A stretch of DNA of 64,000 nucleotides from Siphonodentalium dalli (GCA_032622095.1 CP136069.1:202974690-203038689), one strand, 5' to 3'. Shown: positions 23,000-34,069, counted from the first letter of the stretch. Translations and numbers: made by a program. Notes: generated from the letters alone by a model not told the origin.

Positions 23000-23835
23000 A
23001 TGGAATTCTCACCAGAGAAGGAAAGAGCTATAAATGAAGCACCAATTCCAAAGAATGTAGCACAACTAAGATCTTTCTTAGGATTGTTGAATTATTATGG
23101 TAAATTTCTGCCAAATTTGTCAACTGTGATTGCTCCATTAAATCATCTCTTGTCAAAACAAGTAGAGTGGAATTGGTGTACTGAATGTGACAAAGCTTTT
23201 AAAGCAGCAAAGTCATTGATTTTGTCGTCAAATGTATTGATACGATATCAAGCGGATCTGCCACTTAAAATGGCGTCTGATGCGAGTGCCTATATATATA
23301 TGGCGTTGGCGCTGTAATTTCACATGTTATGCCAAATGGCGATGGACGCCCAATAGCCTTTGCATCCAGATCATTGAGTGTGTATGAAATCAAGTACGCA
23401 CAAATCGAAAACGAAGCGTTAAGTGTAATATTTGGCATAAAGAAGTTCCATCAATATTTATTCAATAGATCATGGGTTTTAATTACAGATCATCAACCTT
23501 TAGTATCCATTTTTTGTTCAAAGTCTGCCATTCCTTCATTAGCCGCAGCTAGATTGCAAAGATGAGCCTTGCTTTTGGCAGCACATGATTATACCATACA
23601 ATATAGAAACACTAAACAGCATTGTAGTGCTGATGGTCTTTCTAGGTTGCCATTGGAAAGTTCAGATTCTAAAGGCGAAGAATGTGGTCAATTGGATAAA
23701 AATTTTACATTATCTCAAATGGAAGTTTTACCAGTTACTTCAAACGTTGTAAAGAAGGAAACACGGAATGATCCAATTCTGTCAAAGGTTGTCGGTAAAG
23801 TTTTGTCTGGGTGGTTTCATAATTCTGAAAGTTAA
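23000..23835 (+). pseudogene. Ty3/gypsy retrotransposon polyprotein remnant: RT tail and RNase H
   Basis: The fragment has the gypsy connection between reverse transcriptase and RNase H (LRSFLGLLNYYGKFLPNLS), then SDAS, PIAFASRSLS, YAQIENEALSVIFGIKKFHQY, TDHQPL, AARLQR, and a DGLSRLP-type end. It is dead. A TA-microsatellite insertion near 23291-23302 shifts the frame inside the DASxYGVGAV motif, and TGA at 23563-23565 replaces the usual Trp of RLQRWAL. The upstream gag, protease and most of RT are missing. It lies in gene copy A's first intron and is absent from copy B's, so it arrived after the duplication or was lost from B. Confidence 0.9.
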
Positions 23836-23924
23836 TTAAATCCTTATTATTTGCGTCGAAATGAAATCACCATACAATAGGGTTGTTTAATGTGGGGTAT
23901 TAGAGTTTATCGATTTATCGAGTT

Positions 23925-24119
23925 ATTGTGAAGAAATTGGGGCCTGTAACTTATAAAGTTGAAGTGGCTAACAATGTAATTTGGAAGCGTCATGCGTGTT
24001 TGACTTGCCGTGCGAGTTGTGATAATGTCGTACACGTAGGTTTAGGCTTTTGTGTTGATAAAATAATCGGAGAACCGAACCACACCGTTTCGAAATATAG
24101 TTCTTCGGTTTTGGTGTGA
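23925..24119 (+). pseudogene. Ty3/gypsy integrase C-terminal remnant
   Basis: KKLGPVTYKVEV..NNVIWKRHAC matches the GPVxYxV...WKRHVDQL tail of gypsy integrases. The integrase catalytic core that should lie between this and the RNase H part is deleted; only about 90 bases separate them. Confidence 0.75.
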
Positions 24120-24313
24120 CTTTTCAAACTTAAGTTTCAAAATTTACATAAATTTTGTTCGATATTTTGTATTCTTAACATTGGCAGCATGTTGCTCTGT
24201 TCGCTTAGTATATATAACTATCGCGGATTTCCACCAAATGTGGGTAAAATGTCGCCTGTAGCAGCGGTCTTACCGAGTGATCAATGGAGGTAAACCCTGC
24301 ATGGGGTTCGGAG
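24120..24313. other. Possible LTR edge, unassigned
   Basis: Follows the gypsy integrase tail. It could hold part of a 3' LTR, but no matching 5' LTR is in the window. Confidence 0.25.
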
Positions 24314-24752
24314 CAGATGACATTCCGGAATAGATTCTTCTATCTGTGTGAGGCTCTCTACGGGTGTAGAAGAGTATAGAGACTCATGACACGATCTACT
24401 CATACCACCCGTACGGTGTCCCCAGACATGAACAGACGACATTCCGGAATAGATTCTTCTATCTGTGTGAGGCTCTCTACGGGTGTAGAAGAGTATAGAG
24501 ACTCATGACACGATCTACTCATACCACCCGTACGGTGTCCCCAGACATGAACAGACGACATTACGGAATAGATTCTTCTATATGTGTGAGGCTCTCTACG
24601 GGTGTAGAAGAGTATAGAGACTCATGACACGATCTACTCATACCACCCGTACGGTGTCCCACATACATGAGCAGACGACATTCCGGAATATATTCTTCTA
24701 TCTGTGTGAGGCTCTCTACGGGTGTAGAAGAGTATATATAGAGACTCATGAC
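24314..24752 (+). repeat. 119-bp minisatellite upstream of exon 2, copy A (~3.7 units)
   Basis: Units contain acgacattccggaatagatt, ctgtgtgaggctctctacgg and gactcatgacacgatctact. The period is 119 bp. The array stops about 50 bp before the exon 2 acceptor. A related array occupies the same position in copy B (62655-62965 and 63557-63840). Confidence 0.92.
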
Positions 24753-24802
24753 AACCGGTACTCATTTTATTGATCAGCTTAGATTTTGTTTCTCCCTTTC
24801 AG

Positions 24803-24973
24803 CAAATTGTGGAGTTCACACTGGCTGCGATCAGTGCCCGGCAAATTTTAAGAAATCGGTGAACATACCAAACTACGGGGCTATTGATGTGTGTTGTCCA
24901 AACTGCGAGAGTAGGACATTCTACGCTGGAAATAACCCAGATGGTGGGGCTTACTGCACATGTCCTCTGAGAA
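24803..24973 (+). CDS. Secreted tandem 8-cysteine protein, copy A, exon 2 (first Cys module)
   Basis: The acceptor is tttctccctttcag ending at 24802; the donor AGAA/GTAAGT follows 24973. The exon is 171 bases, both ends in phase 1, so it is a removable symmetric module. It codes for residues 29-86, with cysteines 31, 37, 40, 59, 60, 63, 80 and 82. The spacing is C-x5-C-x2-C-x18-CC-x2-C-x16-C-x-C. No membrane segment is present. The first 104 bases are nearly identical in copy B, with one Asp to Arg replacement after the second cysteine. Confidence 0.82.
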
Positions 24974-25345
24974 GTAAGTATATATTTCAGGGCCAGGCCC
25001 CATTTTATTGAATTTAGGACTTAAGATGATCTTAAAGCTGCATCACATATATGCGTTTAACGCATGCGTTTAGGTTATGCACGGCGCGTACACATTTCAC
25101 ATAAGTGCGGATCTGCTTACAGGTAAGACAGAGGACAGGAGAGTGTAAATTGAAATGAAGACCTGTCATGCCTTGAGTATATCTACGATGATCAGCGAAA
25201 TTAAAATTCTTTAGCAACCAAAAAAAACCAAAATCGAGAAAAATAGTTTTGAGCACAGCGTTTCGAATTTTGGATGGACCTGTTACCAGATAAACGCATC
25301 CACTTTATTTTGACAACAATAGAATTGTGTTCTTTTTTATTTCAG
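24974..25345 (+). other. Intron 2 of copy A
   Basis: 372 bases, GTAAGT...TTTCAG, phase 1. No embedded feature was recognised. Confidence 0.7.
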
Positions 25346-25524
25346 CGGTTGAGACATACCGAGAATTAGTAGGGACCTGTTGGAAGGGGACTCAGTGTTC
25401 CAGTTGCAACTCGGCGGGTAATATGAATGGCGTGTCGGTCTGCTGTGCCAACTGCGAACAAAGAGGCCTAATAATATCATCAATTTTATCAGTCAGACGA
25501 TGCGACTGCAATAACCAGGGCTGA
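25346..25524 (+). CDS. Secreted tandem 8-cysteine protein, copy A, exon 3 (second Cys module)
   Basis: The acceptor tttttatttcag ends at 25345. The exon codes for residues 86-144 and the TGA stop. Cysteines 97, 103, 106, 118, 119, 122, 138 and 140 follow C-x5-C-x2-C-x11-CC-x2-C-x15-C-x-C, the same framework as exon 2 with a shorter first loop. The two modules share CxxC, CCxNC and CxC elements, so they arose by exon duplication. The protein ends DCNNQG without a basic tail or anchor. The copy B counterpart is outside the window. Confidence 0.82.
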
Positions 25525-25575
25525 TGATTTAACCCGATGTATTTACGGGTTCCAGATCAATTGAAAAACATATTG

Positions 25576-25581
25576 ATTAAA
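25576..25581 (+). terminator. Candidate polyadenylation signal ATTAAA
   Basis: ATTAAA about 50 bases after the stop codon, followed by a T-rich stretch. It is a common variant of AATAAA. Placement is reasonable but untested. Confidence 0.4.
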
Positions 25582-25634
25582 TATATTTGTCACAAACACT
25601 CGATAATTACTTTGTTCCTTGTGGTGTACACAAT

Positions 25635-25800
25635 CAGGGACGTGCATGGCTAGTGGATTCCATTGGGGAACTGTTCATCTTGAAGTTTCCAATTATACCC
25701 CCCTCTTTGAACGAGACCAAACTCCCAGGTTCACTTCACCCCACCCCCACCCCCACCTTTCCCCGGGGTTGGAACCATTCCAACTGATATCTCAACCCTT
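25635..25800 (+). mobile_element. Partial copy of the cagggacgtggcta repeat family
   Basis: Begins cagggacgtgcatggctagt and contains gaagtttccaattatacccc and the C-rich segment typical of the 16013-18276 element. It is about 110 bases past gene A's stop codon. Confidence 0.55.
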
Positions 25801-26800
25801 ATACAAAACATCACCCTGGGAAACCAATGTAATCCACTGTAAATCACCCTGGTAAACCAATGTAATCCACTGTAAATCACGCTTTACATGGGTTTACTGG
25901 GGTGAACTAATAATTCACCACGCTAATACCAAAGTAATGTGAGGTTTTACGGCAAATTAAAAAACATATATGTTAAGCCTATACATGTAGGCCTATGCTT
26001 ATTTGGATCCCAAGAGTAGTGTTGTGAGCACTTAGCGTCCCTACCGGAACAACAGGTAACATGTTACGTGTATTTGGCGGAACACCCTGTTACACGTCGC
26101 AAGCATAATTATGAATAAACTTCACGGAATATTAACGTATATATCCCAACTCTGGAACGCAATGTGAAATCACGAAATAGCCATGAATTAACATGGAACA
26201 TGCAACGAATTTGTTGACTTTTGTCATAGTGCATGTCGCAATCAAATGGATGCGCGTGCCACTATATCAATATTGCAAGATTGGTAATAAATACACAAAA
26301 CCGAATGTGTGTTATACTGTCGTCAGTTTATTTGACAAGTGCAATGGCGTAAGGATATATAGCACGGTCAGTCATTTGAATTCCCTAAGTGTTATCCTTC
26401 CGGGATCGCAGAAGTCTCATAAACTATTGATCAGTAAAACACATAATTATGCGGTTCTGTGTTTACCACACGATCAACTGACATATGCTAACTGACTTAA
26501 CTTTTTGACTATCAACATATTTTATTCGTATACAAATATACAAAATGGTTCGTGCACAAGTTATTTCAACTTACGTAGCCCCTTTCCCGTATACAAAGTT
26601 GACAATACATTGTTATAAAATGACAAGAAGGCGATAACAGAAACGTTTGTACATGTATGGTGAGAAACCATTTTGAGTTTTCATTATGCCGAATAACATC
26701 TTTCAGCGTTAATGTCTATGGATTACCTGTTAAGAAGAGCATAAAAATATGTGAAATATACATTTCAAGGCTATATATCCTATATGACTCAAACATTTGA
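25801..26800. other. No gene seen
   Basis: 25812-25880 has two copies of atcaccctgg(g/t)aaaccaatgtaatccactgt. A 100-codon open frame at 26193-26495 has no recognisable domain and is probably chance. Confidence 0.4.
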
Positions 26801-26804
26801 CCGC

Positions 26805-27160
26805 AAGGTTAAAGTGATGTGAAACACTCCGGTAAGGTGATCGATAGAAGAATGGAGAATAATCTTGTTCAAAGTAGTTATTTTTACAAATAGTATATGT
26901 ACTTATATATTAATTAAATGCAGTGACTGTCGATGGGGAAATCGTTTTCGATAGTTTTTCGCCAATATATAGATGTGTCCCGAATCGATTAGTAAATAGT
27001 TACAATTGATCATAGTTCAGACGATGTTTTCTATGGAGTGGTATGGTCGATTTGCTTGCGATGTTAGTAGAATGCTACATTCATCCAGTTGGCACAGCAC
27101 CTGAATACTAACTTATCAGTTTCACACACCCGAACAAGTACATAATATGTCTTTAATCTT
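26805..27160 (-). mobile_element. MITE-like repeat with aaagtgatgtgaaacactcc end
   Basis: It matches 50060-50435 in reverse orientation: ttaaagtgatgtgaaacact, gttggcacag.gcctga and atcagtttcac. It is non-coding and was inserted independently at two places. Confidence 0.6.
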
Positions 27161-27430
27161 AATGATATAGTAACTGACTCACTCTATATCCCTGCAAGAC
27201 GAGTGTTTCCTAACATTGTTTATTAAATGGAAGCGCAAAATTTCAAGTTGGATACTCAATTATTTAACCAAAACAACTGGAAAATTTAATATATTATTGA
27301 CAATATTTGTACTTTCTTGGGATAATTGCAATATCTGCTTATATTATCTCGACACCCAAATACTCAGTCATACAAGATAGCGCCGAGACAAAACCAAAAC
27401 AAATACCACCCCTTAATATAAATGGGTGAA
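27161..27430. other. No feature seen
   Basis: AT-rich intergenic sequence. Confidence 0.3.
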
Positions 27431-27842
27431 ATTAAAGGTCCGACCACTTAATTTTCGAACCCCCAACTCACATTATATCAAATATATGCCATATTATATA
27501 TCATGCATTTATCCGGTGTAATACTAGTGTGAACATGTTGTTTTTGTTGAGGTACCGACGTGTTTTCTGTGCTTACGTTTCATGCTGCAAAGTTTATTAA
27601 TTTCAATGGAAGAGTAATAACTCTATATCTTAATTTGAATTATGTTGCATTCTGGGAGCTAAACGGGGGAAATGTTTCAATGATTTCAGCTATTTTCTGT
27701 TACTCTATTGGCACCTTCTGAGACACAGACGTTCCAAGTGGTAATGCATTATAGTAGTTTAATCATATTTTATATCATCGATTTTTATTAAAACCGTATA
27801 TCAATAAAACATAATAATCGGTGATTCGAAAATTAAATGGTC
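27431..27842. mobile_element. ~410-bp MITE, GGCCCACTTAATTTTCGA family, nearly complete
   Basis: The left end is ttaaaggtccgaccacttaa and ttttcgaac, and the right end gtgattcgaaaattaaatgg. The interior (ctctatatcttaatttgaat, gcaccttctgagacacagac) recurs at 38742-39010. There is no coding frame. Confidence 0.75.
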
Positions 27843-28210
27843 CCCATATAATCAGATTCCAACAACATTTTTAGAAATGCCGCTTCAGTTATCAGAATCG
27901 ATTAATTGTCCAAAAATAATTCTAACCACTGTCAACATTACTATAGTATAAAATTGCCAGAAACGTGTTATTTATCAACATGTTGTTCGACGCAATTTGG
28001 CCTTATTATCAACAGAAAGCCTTTTTGAGTTATCCATCTTCATCCGCAATTTGGTCCGAGACCGTCGGCTCGTCGACTGTTTACTGGGCCACTATTAATT
28101 ATCGATGGTGAAAAATAATAGATTTCAAACATCGACATCTAATCACTCTGAGCTTTGATAGGTGGGTTCCTCGACTCTAATCAAATATTTGTTTACCCCA
28201 AATCCAAATA
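27843..28210 (-). repeat. Inverted copy of the gene-upstream repeat
   Basis: Reverse complement of the sequence at 15425-15850: taatcagattccaacaaca, taaccactgtcaac, ttatcaacatgttgttcgac and gttatccatcttcatccgc. It sits directly against the MITE at 27431-27842, as does the similar pair at 38742-39260. The MITE and this repeat may therefore be one larger element. Confidence 0.7.
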
Positions 28211-29823
28211 AATAATAATTGAGGGGCGCTTATTATTATCATTATCTAGAATTATTCCATACGACTTTTGTTAGCCTACTGGGGAAACTTCTTTTATACT
28301 AAATGACAAGCAGTCACTATGCCAGACTTGGATACTTTAGGTGTTGTGAGATCAACAGATAATTCCCTGCATGGCCCGGACAGGATTGTCTAGTGTATCC
28401 ATTAGAATTAAAATACTACTAATCAGTTAATGATTTATTTGGCCGTAAAGTCGACCCAACTAAGCAAGGTCCACAGAAACAAGGAACACATACAGACCAA
28501 ATACAAACATGACAAATAATAGGCTACACATGTTAAAACAATGCACATGTTAAGTTATTTGACAAACTCAAACTAAATAAATAGACATGCATATAATTCT
28601 TTGATTAGCTTGATGCATCGATGACAGTTATAATCTAGCCATTGATAGTCACATTAATGTTTGAGAAATTTGCTCGCTCTTTTTCCATGCACACAATATT
28701 CTATTGTGAATAGGTCATAGTTACATGAGGACAAGTTTATTTATTTAAGTTTTCCATTTCTCGAATCTTCATTCGAAGGGTGTCGGGAAGTATTTCACCT
28801 CACCGTCCCATATGCAACATGCCAGCTTAATTGCACCTCCACTAAGGCCCCATATAAGGTCACAGTAACATAAATAAGGTGTTTTTGCAGTTATAATAAG
28901 TTTTAAAATGTCACAAATGTCAAATATGGGCACAAAAGGTCATTAGTAAAACAAATTACAAGAGGTTGTAAAAAATGCTGTGTTTGCCTCTCTGCATGCA
29001 TAACGTAATTAATATATGAACAATACCGATGATTCCATGATTGTCCACGAGAAAATAGGCCAGGGTAGTTTTCTATAACATTTGACGAGCACATGGGTGT
29101 ATATAGGTAGTAGTGAGGGCCCACGTGTAGGTAAATTGCCAGTCGCTCGATTTTATGGTCTTATTTTGTTCAATACAAAATCATTGGTCACCTACTAGGT
29201 TTTACCGAGTGGTAAACACAATTAAATGATCGATTTTTAACTCATCAAACAATATTTTTCAATAGTCACTATCTTATGGTGGTAAGTTGTCCCCAATATA
29301 AAAATATAAACATCCACCGTGTACACAATCTCACCATGTGAAGTCAAAGACGAAACTGCCCCGCCAAAAATGCAATGTCAATGACAGGTCGGTGATGATT
29401 TCTTCTGAAATATTTATAACCATGTCGATTCATGTGAAGTTCACAGCCAATGGGCATGATCAATTTAAAATTCATAGCTAATATAAATCCCATAAAATAT
29501 CAGTTGTCTGATCAAATACCAGCCCACAAGTTCAAACAAATATTTGGTAAACTGTGAAACAGAATGCGGATGAAAAAAAACTACGGAATTTACGGAAAGC
29601 CGATTCGTTATGCAATTGGGAAATGCTAAAGGAGTACCGCGGACGTTACATGCGTGTTGTTTTATGTATTTTATTATGCACCCATTTACCCTACTCTCCA
29701 TTGATCCACCCAACTTGCATCGTTGTATACTGCATTGTGTTTGGCTATGCATATCAGCTGTTGTTGTTGGTCCAGAAACACGTACAGTCGTCACTTTGGA
29801 TTTGGAGCTGTACTAACGAGCAG
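28211..29823. other. No gene seen
   Basis: AT-rich intergenic sequence. Several 60-110 codon open frames without recognisable domains overlap on both strands (for example 29465-29865) and are not supported. Confidence 0.4.
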
Positions 29824-30222
29824 TTAACCCTTTACCCAACAAAACGGCCAAAACCGGCCAAATAAAGCTTCAACAGCCTAAAATATCTTCGTTCTGTCTC
29901 AATAGAACCATACAAATACGGATATCATTGGAACCGGCTCCTTGACCACATTGTGATAGTTACAGTTATGCCCTGTGCCAATGCATTCTCTTATATATGC
30001 GAGTCGACCATAGGTCGCCTCGCATATATAAGAGAATGCATTGGCCTAAAAAAATCTTTTTTTAACACTTTTTACCATTTTTTCTTACATTCTTTAACAA
30101 TTTTATAATTTTTAATGTGTTAAGCCAATGCATTCTCTTATATATGCGAGGCGACCTATGGTCGACTCGCATATATAAGAGAATGCATTGGCACAGGGCC
30201 CTTCTGTTGGGTAAAGGGTTAA
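29824..30222. mobile_element. piggyBac-type MITE with double-hairpin arms
   Basis: It is bounded by TTAA at both ends (29824-29827 and 30219-30222), with terminal inverted repeats CCCTTTACCCAACA and its complement. TTAA target sites and a CCC start are the signature of piggyBac. Inside, a ~75-bp arm at 29970-30044 is the perfect complement of the arm at 30122-30200. Each arm is itself a near-perfect palindrome (ccaatgcattctcttatata ... its complement), so the element can fold as a hairpin of hairpins. There is no transposase. Confidence 0.85.
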
Positions 30223-30323
30223 GATACGTTCATCAAGTGATAACATGGGCAAATGGTGCTTCGTATGGGAGAGCTGCATGCCATTTTTGAGCTGTTGCAT
30301 GCATTGGGAAAGTATGTTGAAGG

Positions 30324-32352
30324 TTGTGGCTTCGATTCGCTATGTATAGAGAAGAACATATTTTAACTTGTTGTTCTGCGACAGGTGTTGCAGGGAAATC
30401 TTACAAACGCGGCATTGAGTTCCATTTCACTTTAACACTTACTTTATGGGAACTACACGTGTACTTCAGAGCATTATGTCAGATATACAATGTAGATATG
30501 GGGACTATCGAATCGAAGTGTGCAGCTCTTAGAGAGAATTTGGTTGGCCGAAATAACGAGTCCATCGCTATAGCATACACCGAACTGAAAGACTTATTTG
30601 GCTCCATAGCTTTAAGTGCGACTCTCTCAAAGGACACTGAGATCAGCGAACCAAAGATCAGCGAACCCGAGAGCAGCGAATCCAAGATCAGCGAACCTGA
30701 GATAACCGAACCTGAGATCAGCGAACCCGAGATCAGCGAACCCGAGATCAGCGAACCTGAGATCAGCGAACCTGGTATCAGGGAACTTGGTAGGTTCATT
30801 CTTAACTATCTGAACCAATTCGGTGCATTACTTTGCTTCATTCGTGGTAGCAGACAGTGGTTGTGCGAACTACATCTAAGTAGCCTTGAGAAGCAAGTGA
30901 AATATTTCTTTGCACGCGATCTATATAACTACGCACGATTCACAACACTGTATGTCTTATAGATGCAAGCTTTGGGGAAGAAGACCCATGTACATTGGAA
31001 GAACGGGGATTTTGTGGTAGCCAAAGGTGGGATTCCATTCACCAATCTATTCATGGGCCAATGCCTTGAACAGAAGATCAAGGATCTTAAAGGTGTTGGT
31101 GGAATCGCAGGTTTGACCCAAATGGAAGGAGCATTGAATAATTATTTCCTGATTGCACCAGAGATTTCGAGAATCATTGAGGAATTCCAGAGCGACAGCG
31201 GGGCAGCAAAATTTCAGAGGACCGAACACTATCAGCTTACATGTTCAATGGCGACTCGTGTACCATCCAATGCGTCGAAGATCACGAACGGAATTATGGA
31301 ATACGTGTGTTGATCTCGCTGCGATCTCCATCAAAGCTATTAACATTAACAATTAGTGAGGGTGATCTTCGACAGGTACATGTACATCAGCAACTCTCTG
31401 AATGAGCGCAAAATGCATAAAAGATCGTTGGCTGCAGGATCAGAGCCCTGACTCGACAAACATTAAAACTGTGTCTATGAAGTCATTGTTGTCTCACATC
31501 GATACAAAGGCCCAACTCACTGAATACTTTGCGGACAAGCTTCTGTCATTCAAGGATCAGTCACAACGACCTGTTGTGGTAGCTGACACTTCGGTGCGTG
31601 GGAACATGGCAGCCCAAATCAAGCCTGGATTGGAGGTACATAGCCACGAAGAAGCGGATACATTAATTCAATTACAAGTGCTTGATATATGGGGATAGTC
31701 ACATTCCAACTGTAATTGACGTCCATTCTGTCGATACTTGTGTTACTATTGGATTGCTTCTCCAGATTTCTGTGCGACAAACAATATCAAATAAATTTGG
31801 TTAGGAAGTCTGAACGACTGATCAGCATGGGGGAGGCAAGTTTTGAAGCATAACGAAGATAAGGTGGGTGAATTCTGATGATTTTGACATTATTGGGGGG
31901 GGGGGTAATAATATCGGTACTTCTGCAGAAGTTGATGTCGGAACACGATCTGCCAGTTTTAGAGTTTTGTTTGCCGCGTATATGAACCAAAGTCAAAACA
32001 GAAATATGTCAAAGACCTCTGATAGGAACTTTTCAGGTTCAAAAACCTTGAAGGAGAGGAGTTACCACCAACACCAGGTACTTCTCAACTCCATATCTAT
32101 CGAGCGAATTTCGGCATGGTTTGGAGAGCATATGCGAAACCTCATCCAGAACTTCCATCACATTTGGATCACGGCTGGGAGTCTAAGGATGGTGACAATT
32201 CCGCGTTGGCGACACGGTCAACTAAACTTCCTGCTCCAAATGGTGTTTTGGAACTTGTTAAGTATGGCTGTAAATGTCAAGTTTCTCAAGTACATTACTG
32301 TGATTGTCTGCGTAACACACTTCCGTGCAGTGCTCTGTGCAAATCTCGATGA
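30324..32352 (+). pseudogene. Decayed repetitive ORF: HEEADT / CXC-type cysteine protein of a dispersed invertebrate family
   Basis: Several plus-strand pieces match, in order, a high-copy protein family known from invertebrate and fish genomes. These are FFARDLYNYARFTTLYV, then after TAG (30960-30962) WKNGDFVVAKGGIPFT and LEQKIKDLKGVGGIAGLTQ, then in another frame SLLSHIDTKAQLTEYFADKL and HSHEEADTLIQL (HEEADT motif, about 31645-31690), then VHSVDTCV where the family has a PDTDV-like motif, and finally VWRAYAKPHPELPSHLDHGW and LELVKYGCKC..CDC...C..LC (tesmin-like CXC cysteines, to TGA at 32352). Stops and at least three frameshifts make it non-functional. The N-terminal piece carries a 15-bp repeat coding (EISEP)n at about 30640-30780. 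Acidic motifs suggest a PIN-like nuclease fold, which is inference. Confidence 0.72.
30640..30785 (+). repeat. 15-bp in-frame repeat (EISEP)n
   Basis: About nine to ten copies of gagatcagcgaaccc within the pseudogene's first open piece. Minus-strand open frames over it are products of the repeat. Confidence 0.85.
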
Positions 32353-32355
32353 CAA

Positions 32356-32997
32356 CTATGGGCGGCCATTCGGTCGGAAATTACATGAAATAAAAGTTAA
32401 TGGTGGTTTGTGAAAACCGATAGTCTCCATTTTCAAACCAATAGTCATTCTTGGATTCAATAAGAGACAATTCCGTTTTAATAGATATAGATTCATAATC
32501 AATGTTGACCGATGCAGAATTAATGTTCTATTTTAATTTAATAGCATTCATTGTTCAACTAATATCTAATAACAGACAATTAGTACAGCTATCGCATATT
32601 CAATAAACGTACATTCCGTTTCAATAGCCATATTTTCTTAATCAATAGATATATTTCAAACCAATAGACGATTTCCCACGATCAATGATTATCGTTATCA
32701 AACTAATTGACTAATAACTTATTATAAACTATTAACTAAAACCGTAATTAACTTATTGTAAAACAAATAACTTATTGTAAAATTAATAGACCTTGTTGTA
32801 AAACTAATAACTTATTGTAAAACTGATAACTAAAACCGTAATTAACTTATTGTAAAACTAATAACTTATTGTAAAACTAATAGACCTTATTGTAAAACTA
32901 ATAGACCTTATTGTAAAACTAATAACTTATTGTAAAACTAATAACTAAAACCCGAATTAACGCTAGATGTCTCTGGTGAAGAAACTTTGTTCATGTG
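32356..32997 (+). repeat. Left arm of a ~1.6-kb fold-back
   Basis: The reverse complement of 33356-33988, near-identical over about 640 bp. It starts ctatgggcggccattcggtc, immediately after the CXC ORF's stop codon. The inner half is repeats of aactaataacttattgtaaa. The loop is 32998-33355. Confidence 0.9.
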
Positions 32998-33355
32998 CCG
33001 TCAGAAATATATAAATAAACATGGGAATTCCCAATGTCATATCGGTGAGACGATTTGCAGTAGGTCCCTTGCGGAGGTCCCCGAATTCGCGGACGTCCCC
33101 TAACATGGGTGAAATATGCTGATTTTAATGAGGGAACGAGTGCGTATATGTCAATTGATACGTATTTTAATCAAATAACGACACGATAATCATAATAGTG
33201 GTTTGTTCTATCAATTATATGCGCCGAGTTCACTTGGTGCAAATCAAACGACGATAAATATTCACTATATAGATCTATATGTCCTCGTATGCCAGAAGCA
33301 CTCCTTAAATTTGTCAATAAGATGAAGAATATTTATTAGATGTTATTTATTAAGT
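32998..33355. other. Loop of the fold-back
   Basis: About 360 unrelated bases between the arms, with no coding frame. Confidence 0.7.
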
Positions 33356-33988
33356 CACATGAACAAAGTTTCTTCACCAGAGACCTCTAGTGTTAATTCG
33401 GGTTTTAGTTATTAGTTTTATAATAAGTTATTAGTTTTACAATAAGGTCTATTAGTTTTACAATAAGTTATTAGTTCAATAAGTTAATTAAGGTTTTAGT
33501 TATTAGTTTTACAATAAGTTATTAGTTTTACAACAAGATCTATTAATTTTACAATAAGTTATTAGTTTTACAATAAGTTAATTACGGTTTTAGTTATTAG
33601 TTTTACAACAAGTTATTAGTTTTACAATAAGGTCTATTAGTTTGATAACGATAATCATTGATCGTGGGAAATCTTCTATTGGTTTGAAATATGTCTATTG
33701 ATTAAGAAAATATGGCTATTGAAACGGAATGTACGTTTATTAAATATGCGATAGCTGTACTAATTGTCTGTTATTAGATATTAGTTGAACAATGAATAAC
33801 ATTAAATTAAAATAGAACATTAATTCTGCATCGGTCAACATTGATTATGAATCTATATATATTAAAACGGAATTGTCTCTTATTGAATCCCAGAACGACT
33901 ATTGGTTTGAAAATGGAGACTATTGGTTTTCACAAACCACCATTAACTTATATTTCATGTAATTTCCGACCGAATGGCCGCCCATAGA
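33356..33988 (-). repeat. Right arm of the ~1.6-kb fold-back
   Basis: The complement of 32356-32997, ending cgaccgaatggccgcccata. It differs from the left arm by scattered substitutions and different numbers of the ttattagttttacaataag subrepeat. Confidence 0.9.
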
Positions 33989-34069
33989 TAACAGTGACTC
34001 GGATGAATAGACTGATTATGACTTATTGTGTAACTCTTTCTGTTATCCTGTGGCATCGTGTACTAACAA

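Noticed and set aside
26193-26495. 100-codon frame starting MEHATNLLTF
   Set aside because: No domain, no partner in unit B within the window, and codon content looks random; it is probably chance.
30479-30818. Minus-strand frames with SGSLI repeats
   Set aside because: Complement of the 15-bp (EISEP)n repeat of the plus-strand pseudogene.
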